Positions 22,171 through 36,660 of a DNA stretch of 64,000 nucleotides are shown here, piece after piece (the stretch's first letter is position 1; the number at the start of each line of letters is the position of its first letter). The translations under genes were made by a program, and so were the position numbers. A model generated the notes under the pieces. That model was not told the origin of the DNA, did not search any database, and saw only the letters and a program-made list of their open reading frames with translations. The DNA is taken from positions 186,001-250,000 of the forward strand of contig JAMSLZ010000018.1 of NCBI GenBank assembly GCA_026027325.1, given 5' to 3'. Origin of the DNA: Actinomucor elegans (Eukaryota > Mucoromycota > Mucoromycetes > Mucorales > Mucoraceae).

Positions 22171-23283
22171 TTATCCTCTCTGGAATGACTCATTCATCGA
22201 CATAACGCGTTGTCTCATAGCACAGACTTGAGAAGAAAAGTTTGGTTCGTTCTGAAGAACTGGTGATGGCGTCAACTCTACACAACAAACTATTTTAGTT
22301 TTGTACTTGTATAATATGTATGATGTTATTACCTGCAGCATTGGAGCCTATGATGGAACTAGTATGAAATTTACTAAACCCTTCTAGAGCTTCAAATTCA
22401 TCAGGGGAAATATCTACTGTATCGTTGTAGTGCTTGAATGGCTTTTCGTCTAATTGAATATCCCTCAAGTGTTCAATAGGTAAACGAAGGTCATCAATAG
22501 ATATTCTTCTTCTAGCGACATGTGGTTGCTGAGGAAATGCGGTTGAAACGGGTGAAACAAGCGTCGATTCAGAGGATAGGGTGGAAGTAGATGAGCGACG
22601 TCTTATATGGTTGTATTCGTCATGCGTGGGATAGGGTTGATACGATTGTTGGTGATAGAAACTATGGGGATATGGTTCTCTTCTTATAGGCCAAGAGGAA
22701 CGGTTGCGCGGCATATCGCCTGCATACAGTGGGTGATGATTGAACGGTGTTGGATACGGCAATCGCATGTCATTAACTGATGAATGGTATGGAGAAGAAG
22801 ACATGGAGGCTCGTCGTGTGGGTAGTGGGAGAGTACGACTATCAATCATAGAAGCATGCTCTACTGGAGCCTTGGTTATCAAATCGGGCATTCGGTCAGT
22901 GAACTGGTGCTCAGATTTAACGGGAGTACTTTCTCGATAGACAGGATTAGCTCCACTGACTGAAGAAGTAGGTGTTGAGCGTGAGCCCACCATCTTCTTA
23001 TTTTTTTCATGAGTTTGAGTGTGTTGCATCATATTATCAAATCTACTGAACATTCTACCGCAGCCAGGCACAACACATTTGTAAGGTTTCTAGTGAGAAA
23101 AAAAAATATAAGTCAAGATGAGCGCTATCAGTAAATTCTTTATTGTACCTCGCCAGTATGTTTTCTTTCGTGTCGAGCCAGATGTTCACTTCTGGTAAAG
23201 ACCATGTCGCAATTACCGTATCCGGTACATTTAAACAGTTTAGGAGCTGCTCTGGGTCCTGTTGATCTTCTTCTGTTAGGCAT
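22171..23283 (-). CDS. C2H2 zinc-finger transcription factor, Usv1/Rgm1-like
   Basis: Three exons (23149-23283, 22333-23089, 22171-22289) encode about 336 residues. Two adjacent C2H2 fingers sit at the N-terminus: [20 protein letters not shown] with RHERKH, then [20 protein letters not shown] with HTQTH. The first finger with TGYG and [10 protein letters not shown] is the type seen in yeast Usv1, Rgm1 and Com2. The rest is Ser/Pro/Tyr-rich with patches such as RRASMSSSP and [11 protein letters not shown] that look like basophilic kinase sites. A nuclear DNA-binding regulator is inferred; its targets are unknown. An in-frame ATG lies 48 bp upstream (23331); the later start begins with [15 protein letters not shown] and was preferred. 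The last exon is supported only by an open frame. Confidence 0.8.
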
Positions 23284-26212
23284 TATGCTATATATTATTG
23301 AATGAAAAGTGAAAGAGAGTGAAAGTTCCAATAAATAATCGTTAGTACTTTTATAATTGATCGGCTCTTTTTTTTGTCACTGAGTGAAACCTGTCTAACC
23401 TAAAATGCTTGCTAGAATCTTGTGGCTGGCCAGGGCGAGTTGAGACATATCAAAAGGATTCATTCGCATTAATTCCAGTTTGTCTTACCCGCTTTACCAC
23501 ATAATACTGCTCAAGAAGAATAATCGATTATTACATGATGATTAGATATCACATAGTCCCTAAAAAAATATTATTCAATCCTCTAAATCCTTTCCCTTGC
23601 AGCCAAATAGTTTCATTTCCAAGGGTCAAAACGAAGCACGAATGCTTACCATCATTCATGTTTCGCATCTTTCTTATCCACTTAAAAGAAAGCTTGCCAT
23701 GTGCCTTGAGTCAAGTATATACTCTAACCTCGGAATACGCTGTATGCAATTATTTATTGATTAGTATAACAATTGACTCGGTGAAATCAAAGAAAAAGAA
23801 GCGAGTCATCAGATCCCATCTTGTCAATACAGCTTCCCACAGGGCGGACTTGTTGTTCAAACTCTATTTGTCCATCTAAAAAGCATATTCTATCTAGTAG
23901 CAATAAGTAGGATAGTGTTCATATTGACCAATTTAAAGATAAAGGAAATACCAGCCCAGTTCAATGGCAATCTTCCACAGGCTAATTTGATCCAATTGAT
24001 ATTTGTATTCCCCCCTTCCTATCAATATTATTCAGCAAGAGTCAGCATTCGGAGTAAGCACGTACTACACTTTCTGTTACTCATGTTCTTAAAAGAGTCT
24101 TATTTCCGAGAAACTGTGCTCAAGTCGATTTGAAAGAGCATTGAAAAAGAAAAATGTCACTGTGTCTATTATACAAGAGAAGTTGGTTATGATTTGTAGA
24201 ATCAAGCTTGTGCAAGCTCGCTCGTATAAGAACGGTACTTTAATTGAAACCCGCGGTCAGATGTCTGAGCAAATGTATAATAGAATCCCTGATCCAGGTG
24301 TTCTTCTTTTCAAGGTCGTTCTATAATTTGAGATAGGTACCGCAGCATCATACGAATCAGTCAAATGAGCTGATCAAGGTACCATTGAGGGCGCTCTAAC
24401 AAGTCAGTGATCACCAAACAAAAACAGATAGTGGTTTAAACTCCATCATACTAGCCCGCTTCCATATTTTCTATTTGAATAATAAAAAATGCCAATGCGC
24501 TCAACAAGGATCTAAAGTATTATCCGATTCGATCGAGGGTATCTTCTGGTTACATGAGATTATGCATATCCAGCTAATTAATCGAGAAAAAGTTACTGTT
24601 TTCTAGATCGGGCTGGGGTTTCGCTACTGCCCGCGCTATCTGAAATCCAATAAATCAAATTCTTTGCCTTGCCTAATAGTTCTCAATTCTAGATCGACTA
24701 TAAAGAGCTAGAAGGATCTACACACGCTGCTATATAAAGTTTAAACTGACAAGTCGTTACTACCTTTGACCACGTTCGATTTAACAATGAATAGATTGGC
24801 TACATTTATCAAATAGCAGTGTTCATTTTAAATATAATATACAAATTAATATTAAACTACATGCCATTGTTACTCATATCTCGATGTTTGATTTCCTCTT
24901 GACTTATGATGCATTCAGAAGGAGTACGCACAGACTCCAGAAATACAGAGCGCTGGCCAACATATCCCGTTGTCGCCAAGTTACCCAAAGAATGGATTTT
25001 ATGAAATGACTGCGCAAGTCTTTTCACTCATTGAAATGTTCACACATGTTTGCATAATACTTTATTAAGTTTTCCCAACAATTATAATCGATCGATTAAG
25101 ATTTAATAAAAAGATAAGACTCCCTTCTTGTTAGAATAAGCGAACTGCCTGCTCATCAGGAACGGTTACTTGTCAATCAATTACTCTTGGCAGGCACAAT
25201 TGATAAACAAATTTGTCAGGTAAAAAAAAGTATAAATCTTTAGTTGATTTTTCTGGCACTTGACATGCCCTACTACGAGTACTTCTTGTTTTGTTCAAAT
25301 ATTTCCTTTTATTGAAAGTAGAACGCCGATTGATCGGTCTCACAAGTGGCAAATGCAATACAAGCGGTAGCTCTTGATCTAGAGATAGCCCAACATTTTT
25401 AACTTAAAATCTTTATTTACAGGTTGGAAATAATAAGAAACAGTACTATTATACTACTAAAAGAAAAGGCTCAAGCTATTCAATTATGTTACAGGGGGAG
25501 TGATCATTTGGATAATCAAAGAGCTGAAATTAAACTATGGTTTCACTAGATGCAGGTTCGTTTTTGGGTATGTATCACCAATCATATATAACACTGGACC
25601 AAAATCTCTTTTTGTGGAAAGCTGATTGACCGAAGTTCAATGAAAACGCACGACTTTATGAAATCCAGCTAATATTAGTGGGCCAGTGAATAAATATCGA
25701 TTTTTCACCTAAAATTTGCGCAAACGAAAAATATTTCTGCGCATTTGACAACATTTTTTGCGTCAAATCAAAATATCACTATATATTGAGGGAATTAAAT
25801 ATAAGGCCAATTTTATAAAAACCTCAAGAATATTTTTCACATCATGCACAGTTTAAATTTTTTTAATGCATATCTGAACCTCTATATTATTCAAAAGTAG
25901 GTTTAAAGAATGTCGATGGACTCCAAACTTTGCAGTGCGCAATCACCAACGACAATAGTAGCTAGTTTATTAAACAATCGATGTCCAATAAGAAAGATTT
26001 ATGTTTGAGGCGATCAAAATTATAATTGGATTTCGCTAATTAAATAAAAAATTGTTGTTGCTCATAGAAATCCTCAATTGGACGCTGATTTTATTTAGTT
26101 TATAAAAAACCAACTAGAAAACAATTAGCAACTAGTTTGATAAATAATCTAAGAAACACATTGACACTATACTGTTAGTTAAGAATGCTGTAGTATAATT
26201 AATAGTAAAAGT

Positions 26213-26215
<3 letters not shown>

Positions 26216-26253
<38 letters not shown>
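26216..26253 (+). repeat. Poly(A) tract, 38 bases
   Basis: Uninterrupted run of 38 A, the longest homopolymer in the window. It creates an artificial poly-Phe frame on the other strand. Confidence 0.9.
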
Positions 26254-26258
<5 letters not shown>

Positions 26259-26910
26259 GTGGAGAGGGGTCAGGGTCTGGATTGGAGAATATATTAAGTA
26301 GAGATAAACAGCCAATAGTGTGATTCGACAAATTTAGTAAGCAGGAGAGTTTAAATGCCATTTTGCTGATTTTAGGGTGATTAAGCTTCATGTGGTCGAT
26401 TTTGGTCCAAGTGTACGTTTTTTTTAAATCAATATTCCTATAATACAAATGCTTAGATACACAAAAAACGAACTAGTAAGCATACTATAGGGTTATATTG
26501 TGCGTCAAATGGTGTCAATGTAACTTTTTTTTTCTTTTAATCCATAGCTTACTTTGATGAAAAGCTAATTTTTCACTTTTTAAATGCATCCCTAACTCGG
26601 TTACTTGCTAAGATATAAAAAAAGCAACAAAATATATTTGTATACTTCCAAATACATTATAAATATAAATAGTATCTTAGAAAAAGTGTTCTTTACAATT
26701 CACGAAAAAAAAAAAAAAAAAAAAAAAAAAGCTTTGAAATTTGGGCTTGAAGGTATACTTGTAAATTTTCTGAAATAAAGTTATTTTAGCCTCTCTATGC
26801 TCTTCAAACAATTCTGGCTTGATATTGTATCTACTAGAACTATCGTTTGACTGAACTGCTATTAGTATACTATATTTGAGAGATATACAGTAATTTGCAT
26901 GCATTTCTCA

Positions 26911-27000
26911 TGATCTAGATTTAGATCTATTGATTTCTCAACCCATTCCGGTCAAATGTCGCATCTGATTAGTAGTCTATGTTCAAAAAGATTTGTAGCT
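26911..27000 (+). repeat. Dispersed intergenic repeat, copy 6 (best core)
   Basis: TTAGATCTATTGATTTCTCA, ACCCATTCCGGTCAAATGTC, GCATCTGATTAGTAGTCTAT, then GTTCAAAAAGATTTGTAGCT. This is the most complete copy and was used as the reference for the others. Confidence 0.75.
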
Positions 27001-27482
27001 TATATTGAAAATTTTATATAGCTATATTGCAGCCAATGCCACTTATTAATCAATAATTAACTGTGAATTGCATGCACAAAACACTAGGTGTTAGTAATAA
27101 CTAGCCAATAGTAAGTACATAACACTATGGCAAAGAAATGAGAAAAGTATTACCAAAACGTGGACAAAACCTGTTTAGGATTCATAAATTAAACTGTCTC
27201 CGTCAGCTATTAAGTTGATTTGGAAACGTAGTCTAAATGATTGCAATGCCTAGTGTCTATTTCATTATCATATTAAAACAGGCGTCGAAGGTATTGAATA
27301 CATGTAACAACGTTTGATTTCGTTGTCTATCAATCTATCAGTCTGCGACTCTTTCTGCTATAGTTTTAGTATCAAGACTTTCACAAATTCAATATATGTT
27401 TCGAAACAGATACATTCGCGCACTATTTTGATATTACTGCTTCTATGGCTATCGAGTATTCGCATAATAAAAAGATTTGTGA

Positions 27483-27653
27483 ATATTTTATCTATTGGAG
27501 ACATGCAATCATAAGCTTGATGGTCTAACGGAAGCCCAAAATCGATGCATAGCTAAACCAACTGTCACACATGATACCATTATGAATCTAATGCAAGCTT
27601 TTGTGTCACCCATTTCCGGACAAACCAGGAGAATATGTCAAATCCGTATATAG
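27483..27653 (+). other. Open stretch with coding-like composition, possible relic
   Basis: A frame open for 56 codons reads ETCNHKLDGLTEAQNRC and then IMNLMQAFVSPISGQTRR before a stop at 27651. Its residue mix is far less I/K/N-biased than random frames nearby. It has no good start (the first ATG is late) and I do not recognise it. It may be a piece of a decayed gene or mobile element. Confidence 0.25.
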
Positions 27654-28216
27654 CCCTTTCAAAAAAGAAATTAAAGGGATTGATGGGCTGCTTCTAGTAT
27701 AGGAGCAGGAAAGAATGTATAATTATAAACGTGCTCTTTTATCTTTATAGTTAAAGCGAAGCACGGATTGTAATTAATTTAATCCGAATCTTAGCTGTCA
27801 TTTCATGGCGGTTCTACATGATACGTAGCTACAAAGCATCAATGCTTATTTTCATAAGCACAATGTCTCTTGATTCTAATATCAATAATATCTTCTATAA
27901 GGGTCATATTAACCACTCTTTGATATATCGTGTATAATTACACTTGAATGTGTTTATAGCTCTCGACTGTGCGCGCCTTGATGTCTTGCTTGATCTTTTC
28001 ATTAACGAATTCTTGATATATAAAACCTACGTTTGATTAAACTCTTTTCATAAAGAAGGAGATATTATAGACCTGTCCTGCCAATATACACATCATGTTA
28101 CTAGGTCCTTTAGATCATTAAACGGACTAATAAGGTTAAAAATACATATTTCATGATCGTTACTATTCTTCATTCTTTCACCTCTTTTCCTTTAACTTTG
28201 TTTAGCATTCTTGACC

Positions 28217-29517
28217 ATGACACGAGCCCGAAAAGAGTCAGCTCTTCATCTTGCACTACTAGTATTAGTTCAATGGATTAGTCTAGCCGTTGTCATTTTA
28301 AATGCAACAGCGTTGTACTTGCTAAGGTCTTCACAACACAGAGGCCTGGTGAATACACATTCCAGCCCTATAGATTATATGCTTCTTATCTTGTCTTGTA
28401 CTTCTTTTGCTGGGTCCACCGTGTTCTTATTGCTACATTTACAGTTACATTTTCGAATTGCCGATGATCACTCATTCTCTCCACCAAAAAGCCTTATTGC
28501 AACTGAAGTTATCGTCTCTGTTATATCAATTGCATTATGGACAGTAGCTACATCTGTTATCCTGACTCATTCGCAAGGTAAGACACGTGTATATCATTCA
28601 CTATGGATCGAATCTTATATGTATCTTTTTTATATATAGAACCCTCATCAGCTTGCCGATTTACAAACTCTTTATACATCCAAGGCCACAATAATGTCTG
28701 CCAACTGTTTGATACGACGATCATGCTTGGTAATGCTCAGGGATAATGAAATTCAAGGGACATGTTCAAGTACTCAATTAGTATAATTTTAGCATTTGCG
28801 GCTGTAGGTAGCTGGGTCTTGGTCTTGCTAGCCACTCTATTCTTCTTAATTCGCTCTCCTATTCCACCAACTACTATATTCACCATCGAAGCACCACCGC
28901 AGAGATTTTCACAGCCTATGCTAGTTTCACAACCAGAGAATGTCTACCTTCAATCAAGTCAACAACCAAGTCGGCCTTATTACTTGGGTCATTACTCAAA
29001 CAAAGTAAGACCTATCATAGATGAACAAGAAGACCAGAACTCGCAGCGTGTAATAGTAACAGAAGAAATAACAGAAAATACATCTCAGCATAATAAGCGA
29101 CGCGCTTCTGTTGATGTTTTAGGCATGAGTAGTTGTGATTCAGCTATACTTGGATACACAATGAATCATATAGAAGATGAAGTAGAAGAAGACGAGCTTG
29201 GCTCTACTACGATATCACCATCTTACTATTATTATTATCAGCCACATCATATGCCTTTATCTTCACCATCTAATAACAACTCTTCCGTCACGCATAACAC
29301 TACTTCAAACGCAACTGCAGAATCATCCTATTATTCCACCCGCTGCCAGATACCACAGACTGAAAGCCAAAGAACGTTCCAGAGTCTATCTACAATAGAT
29401 TCGATATACACAGGATATCAACCAATTCAATTTGATTTACCAATTATTCGCGTGGGCATGTTGTCCCACATTGATGCCTCTTTTCTCCAAATGAAAGTAG
29501 AAGAAGAGAGGCAATAG
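28217..29517 (+). CDS. Four-TM (MARVEL-like) membrane protein with long cytosolic tail
   Basis: Three exons (28217-28577, 28640-28729, 28793-29517) encode about 391 residues. Four hydrophobic segments are visible: ALLVLVQWISLAVVILNATA, YMLLILSCTSFAGSTVFLLL, IVSVISIALWTVATSVIL and AFAAVGSWVLVLLATLFFLI. The loop before TM4 has two cysteines (SSACRF and NNVCQL), as in MARVEL/claudin-like proteins. The remaining 220 residues are polar, Ser/Tyr/Gln-rich with an acidic patch EDEVEEDELG. Family membership rests on topology only. The start at 28217 is the first ATG; an earlier TTG in frame was ignored. The third intron border was chosen to keep TM4 whole. Confidence 0.7.
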
Positions 29518-29796
29518 TACTATCCATTGCACCATGTATGAATCATACATACAGATCTTGACTATATAAGCCAAACCAGCATATGTATTCCCTTAAGGAT
29601 TACTATATGATATGTTACCAACTAATACGTAATTGATTTATAATATATTTTATTATTTTAAAAAAGAGGTGCTTCCAGTGCAGGTGTTACTATGAGTTTT
29701 TTTTTTAATGTAAAAAGTAGATTTGTAACACATATACGAGAAAGAAAAAAAGGTACAAAAAGGAAAAATAAAAGAGAATTAAATTACAGGACTAGT

Positions 29797-31538
<1,742 letters not shown>

Positions 31539-31886
31539 TTTTTTTCTTTAGGTACAAAAAAAAAGAGAGAAGGGTTGTAAGAATATTTTTTTTTTTTGTA
31601 GGTATTCGTTATTAACACGCCCCCCTGGGTAGCTGAGTTCAACCACTATGGACACACCTTCCCCCACTCTCTCCACGGTGAAACCTAGATCGTGACGTAA
31701 ATCCCGGAATATCAAAATGTACAGCGGGGGATAACTACAAGATACCAAGCTGATTGGGCGCTCTCGACGAATAGATTTGGCGCAATATGCTTTACAGAAA
31801 AATGGGATATAATGATGTACTGTTTAATCTGTTTAATTATTTATTATATACATATTATTAGATAGGAGTTCTAGTAGGTATAAAAA

Positions 31887-31950
31887 TCTATTCTGAGCAA
31901 GGACTGCTAATCAACCACCAGATTGGGCCGTGATCGGTGAAGAGATATAT
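31887..31950 (-). repeat. Dispersed intergenic repeat, copy 7
   Basis: On the minus strand: ATCTCTTCACCGATCACGGC, CCAATCTGGTGGTTGATTAG, then CAGTCCTTGCTCAGAATAGA. Degenerate in the middle. Confidence 0.55.
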
Positions 31951-32059
31951 AATTGAATAAGCAATTGCTTTATGAAATATTTGTAATCTACAATTATTAT
32001 AGACTAATAACGTACATTAATTGCGCTCCAATTGAATAACAGTTCTAACCAATACAGTA

Positions 32060-32130
32060 AACCATTCTAAGTATGGATCATTTACCAGATGTAACATCTG
32101 ACTGGGATCGACCGAGAGATCTATTGATTT
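32060..32130 (-). repeat. Dispersed intergenic repeat, copy 8
   Basis: On the minus strand: TAGATCTCTCGGTCGATCCC, AGTCAGATGTTACATCTGGT, then AAATGATCCATACTTAGAAT. Confidence 0.6.
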
Positions 32131-32209
32131 AGTTTATGTGAATTGCACATAATTTGTAAGCTATTATCAATATTTAATATAACCGTTGTTCTTTAAATAT
32201 TACTTCCCG

Positions 32210-32290
32210 TAACTGCAGTAGTTTATCCTAAATATATGAAAGCAATCTGATGAAATATTAAACCGGGATCATTTGAGAAATCTAAAGATG
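32210..32290 (-). repeat. Dispersed intergenic repeat, copy 9
   Basis: On the minus strand: TTTAGATTTCTCAAATGATC, CCGGTTTAATATTTCATCAG, then TTTAGGATAAACTACTGCAG. Confidence 0.5.
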
Positions 32291-32732
32291 ATTACAGAAA
32301 GCTTTCATAAAAGGGACAACGCCTTTGGTCCAAAATTTTAAAACCTCATCCTTTTGTGAAGTGTATGAAACTTATCCCCAAGACATAGCTTGTAGTCGAT
32401 TGATATACATCGTCTTTGAAATAATACTAGTATACTTTTGAGGACGGCAAGTTTTCAAGTTATAATGAGTTTGTTAATATAAAATGAAATTTTATCAACG
32501 GTGATTCTATAAACAGAAGGGTATATATAGCACAATTCATACTTGCATCATTCGATGTATCATTAAATATAAAATAAGCATTGCCAATATGCTTTAAACT
32601 TTCTTTTTTGACACTTGTTAATTGTTAATAGCCAATGAAAACCAAGAAGCATCCAAGTCGTGGTCGTATACAGTTGCGTCACTTTTTAACAATATGGAAA
32701 AACTATATAAAGATATTCTACATGTAGCAAGT

Positions 32733-32927
32733 TTATAAGCTAAAGTCAAAGTGTACAGTGGAGTTGATGTTTAAAAACGGTTCAAATAAGTTCTTATATT
32801 TGCCGAATCCTGCTAAAACATCAGGTGTGTATGTAGAGAAATACATTGGCAATCTGATTTGACCAATCAAGGTCAAGTACGCGTTAAATCTGTCTTCGTT
32901 GTTCGAACTTTCTGCTTGCTCATTCAC
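32733..32927 (-). CDS. Small hypothetical ORF, 64 codons, divergent from HRD3
   Basis: A minus-strand frame starts with ATG at 32927 and stops at 32733. Its composition looks coding (IGQIRLPMYFSTYTPDVLA, then FEPFLNINSTVHFDFS) and the DNA is less AT-rich than its surroundings. Its start lies only 38 bp from the start of the Hrd3 gene on the other strand, which leaves little room for two promoters, so it may be an exon remnant or lie in the 5' region of Hrd3. I do not recognise the family and see no domain. Confidence 0.3.
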   Translation of the reverse strand: MNEQAESSNNEDRFNAYLTLIGQIRLPMYFSTYTPDVLAGFGKYKNLFEPFLNINSTVHFDFSL

Positions 32928-32965
32928 TCTCGTTAATCTATTTGAAGAACATAAACCGTTAAAGC

Positions 32966-35797
32966 ATGGCGAAGAAACGCTCTTCCAATAACAGTGGTTG
33001 GAAAAAGAGAGCCATATATTTGACTCGTAAGTTATTGCTAAAGTTAAATCTCATATACAACTTTATTAACATATAACTGTAGCTATTCTACTCGGTTGTA
33101 TTGCTCAAATTGCTTCGGCATCTGAAGGCTATGACTTTAATAACAATCCTCAAAAAGTACGAAATTCAATTTAATGCATAATTCAATAATACCAACCTTT
33201 TATTTCGTTAGGTGCTCTCAACGTCCATTGAAAAAGGAAATCTCGAACCTAAAAATGAAGGTACGAAAGCATTTATGCATCTAGTTGTAAAAAAACACCG
33301 AATCCAAATTGAATTCTTTTGATATAGGTCAGCAATTATATAATGAAGCCTTAAAACAACTCGAAATTATCGAAAAGAAATACACAAATCAAACTTCGAA
33401 ATCGACAAAGGATTCCAAATCGAGTTTTACAGATATCTATATCCAGAAAATAATCAAAGCTTGGCAGTCAACAACAGGTACTTCTTCTGTAGCACCAGTA
33501 TTGAATGATAAAGAATTGGAAGGTTTAAAAAAGAGTGAGTTTGAAGCTATCACTTTACTGCTTCAAAAGGCTGCCAGAGAGTATCAGAACAACGATGCAT
33601 TGTTGCTTTTAGCAGAACTAAATTTTGTAAGTGTAATTAGATCAAAGTCTATGCAAACAAATTTTAACTGAACCTTTTGGAAAACAGTTTTCAAAATACG
33701 CGTATCCAAGAAATTACCGTGACGCTTTCACTTATTACGATGAATTGGCATCCAAGGGCAACGCAACAGCGCAACAAATGCTTGGATTTATGTACTCAAC
33801 TGGCATTGGCGACACGGTAAAACGAGATCAAGCAAGAGCACTGCTATATCATACATTTGCTGCTCATGGTGGTGACACTGCAGCGGAAATGACAATGGGA
33901 TATCGTTATCTTCTTGGCATTGGCACTGATGAAGCATGCGAAGATGCGCTTTATCACTATAAAAATGTAGCTACCAAGGTTATTGACTATTATCTCTCTG
34001 GCCCACCTGGTGGTCATACACCTCCACTATCTAAGGTTCGCTTATCTGAAGAGAATGGTGGCGTCTATGGCTACGGTGCTAGTGTAACAACTGAGAAAAA
34101 ATCAAAACACCCTGGTGGTGCTGAAAAAGCCGTGAGCGTCGATGAAATCCTACAATATTGGCGTTATTTAGCTTCTAAACAAGATGTGGATGCGCAACTT
34201 ATGCTAGGTCAAGTCTACTACTTAGGTACACGCAGTATACCTCGCGATTTTAATCAGGCCTTCTCGTTCTTTAATCAAATCGTCGATAAAGTACCTTGGG
34301 GTGGTAAAATGCCTGCAAAAAATACTAAAGCAATTGGTCAAGCTGCTGGCTACTTGGGTTTGATGTATTGGCGAGGTGAAGGCGTCAAGGCAAATGCCAA
34401 AACGGCCTGCGAGTGGTTTCAACGAGGCGTTGATTTGGGTGATTCTACTTCACAAAATAGTTTAGGTATGATGTATCTGGACGGTATTGTTGTAGCCAAA
34501 AACCGAGATAAAGCAATTGAATACTTTAAAAAGGCTGCAGATCAAGAAAACCCCAACGCTCAGGTCAATTTGGCTATTGAGTACACTCAAACAGAAGTTA
34601 GTATGCCCTTAGCTATTCGTCTATTCTCAAAAGCTGCTATTGCTAAACATCTGCTGGCTTACTGGTATTTGGCCCATATGAATGAACAGAATATTACACC
34701 AAGTTCTTCTTGCCGAGTAGCAGTATCTGTAAGTTGAACACCCCACTCTAATAGAAATGATTACTAATATAACGCAATAGTATTATAAAGCTATTGCAGA
34801 GAGAGGAGATTGGCTAAACCCTACAGTTGAAGAAGCATATAAAGCTTACACCAAAAAGGATAAAGAAAGTGCGTTGCTTTACTACATGCTGGCCGCAGAA
34901 AGAGGATACGAAGTTGCTCAATCAAATGTAGCTTATATACTGGATAAGGATAAAAGGATGTTGGCTAATTTACCACTGATTGGCCCCAAACCCAACCACG
35001 AGCAACCTTTGGAAACTATCAAAGGATTGAACGAAGAAGAATCTGCATTGATCTATTGGACGCGTTCAGCCAATCAAAACAATATCGATTCAAGAGTAAA
35101 GATGGGCGATTATTATTACAAAGGTATAGGAGCACCATTGGATTACGAAAAAGCCGTTACTTGTTATCGCTTAGCAGCTGAAGTGGGTTCACCGTTGGCT
35201 TTTTGGAACTTGGGATGGATGTATGAAAATGGTATAGGCGTTGCTAAAGACTTCCACCTAGCAAAACGTTCTTACGATCAAGCTCTCAGTATTGATCAGG
35301 ACGCGTATCTGCCAGTAAAGTTATCACTGATCAAAATGTACGTGAAGTACTATTGGGAATGGATTACAGGCCATGAAGTAGGTCCAGCACTTGATAATGA
35401 CAAAGATAAAGATACCAAATCTGCCGCGGCAGCAGCCAAAAAGAGAAAAGAAGTAGATCAAAAGCAGTATGACATTGGCGAAGAAATGGAACGTCAGTAC
35501 AAAATGAAAAAGCAAAAGGAAAGAGAAGAACAAGAACGTCTGGGTGAAGATGGCTCTTTTAGCGATGACCCTTATACGCTGGATGATTTCTCAGAAGAAG
35601 ACGAATTATTTGAAAGCTTATTAATACTATCGTTATGTATTTTGGTTGGTTATCTTGTTTATGTGAGACAGTTCCGTTTTGGCGGTAATAATCAGCAAGA
35701 ACAGCAACAGCAGCAACAGCAGGGATTTACGGCTGGTTTTAATAATCCCATTCAACCACCAAATGCTAATAACACAAATGATAATAATGATCAATAA
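32966..35797 (+). CDS. HRD3: Hrd3/SEL1L-like ERAD adaptor with Sel1 repeats
   Basis: Six exons (32966-33026, 33083-33156, 33212-33260, 33328-33626, 33688-34728, 34781-35797) encode about 846 residues. The N-terminus is a signal peptide (KKRAIYLTPILLGCIAQIAS). Repeated Sel1 units follow, for example AQQMLGFMYSTGIG, AAGYLGLMYWRGEGV, SQNSLGMMYLDGIVV and AFWNLGWMYENGIGV. One TM segment near the C-terminus (LLILSLCILVGYLVYV) is followed by a short Gln/Asn-rich tail. This is the layout of Hrd3, the luminal partner that delivers misfolded proteins to the Hrd1 ubiquitin ligase. A charged Lys/Glu helix lies just before the TM. Other Sel1 proteins lack this combined signal-TM design, so the call is firm. 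Confidence 0.9.
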
Positions 35798-36426
35798 ATA
35801 GTATTTAACTATAACACCAGAAACTTTTTTTTTGTTATGAACACGGTAATGCTAATTTACACTTCTGCAAAGCTGAGAAATGGTGCATTGCATGTGGTAA
35901 TCCGTTCAAATAAATGAAGTGGGGTTTCTAAAAGTTATAGCTGCTTGTGCAAAATGAAAATTACTAGCTAGTTGCAGTATTCGACTGAATCCTATCACGG
36001 TCACCACCATGAAATTTATTCGATTTTTATTATCTGCAGAGGCTCGACAAAATGTTGTCTAAACGGTCAAAGCAATGGCAGTGCAGTACAAAGCTTTCAG
36101 CATGCAGAGTTAAATGGCGCATGGGACGTAACTAGAACTTTGAGAAAAAGTAGATTCACTATTGTTTTTATAGAAATGCACATATAACTTGAATGTTTAA
36201 TACAATATTGTCAATACTTATAAAAGGCGCAATTATATTAACAATCAGCTCTATCTCTCTCAATTATCCTTTTATATTCTTTTTTATACTTTTAATCATA
36301 CATTACTTTCAACATTTATATAAAAACCAGTATACTTATTAGCTAGGCTAAATATAATATTACACTTACATTGCTGTAGTTGGTTTTTTATTATTACTAT
36401 TATATTTTCAGTCCATAAATCAATAT

Positions 36427-36428
<2 letters not shown>

Positions 36429-36458
<30 letters not shown>
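36429..36458 (+). repeat. Poly(A) tract, 30 bases
   Basis: Uninterrupted run of 30 A immediately left of the repeat cluster that starts at 36481. Confidence 0.9.
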
Positions 36459-36461
<3 letters not shown>

Positions 36462-36480
36462 TTTCCATTTTAACATCTCA

Positions 36481-36562
36481 ACATTCCTCAACCATTTCCA
36501 GGCTAATGTCGCATCCGATGATCTGTATTTATTCAAAATCAAGTAATGTATCTAATAAAATA
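36481..36562 (+). repeat. Dispersed intergenic repeat, copy 10
   Basis: CCTCAACCATTTCCAGGCTA, ATGTCGCATCCGATGATCTG, then TTCAAAATCAAGTAATGTAT and CTAATAAAAT. Confidence 0.6.
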
Positions 36563-36660
36563 TTATTTAACTTAAATATAATGAGTGTATTAGACATTAA
36601 TGACCAGCAGTGAATTGCATGATTCTTTGTGAACAAGAAGTAGCGATCTATAATTCTTTT

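Larger units (their letters stand above)
23284..28216. other. Large gene-poor AT-rich block
   Basis: Almost 5 kb with no convincing gene. It has A38 at 26216-26253, A26 at 26705-26730, one good copy of the dispersed repeat (26911-27000), and several open stretches too short or too biased to call, the best at 27483-27653. Long frames at 23535-23879 and 24141-24326 lack domain signals. The last 200 bp should hold the promoter of the next gene. Confidence 0.5.
31539..32965. other. Divergent intergenic region with repeat cluster
   Basis: About 1.4 kb between ATP2 and the Hrd3 gene. It holds three minus-strand copies of the dispersed repeat (31887-31950, 32060-32130, 32210-32290) spaced about 150-175 bp. 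A small open frame (32733-32927) is listed separately. The first 200 bp next to ATP2 are GC-richer (CCCCCCTGGG at 31621-31630) and probably hold its promoter. Confidence 0.5.

Noticed and set aside
23535..23879. 114-codon frame in the gene-poor block
   Set aside because: Residue mix is typical of AT-rich noise, with no domain, splice context or promoter.
26179..26448. 89-codon minus-strand frame ending in poly-Phe
   Set aside because: The run comes from the A38 tract at 26216-26253 and the rest shows no coding character.
35972..36187. 71-codon frame after HRD3
   Set aside because: No domain, start context or similarity to known families; surrounding DNA is ordinary spacer.
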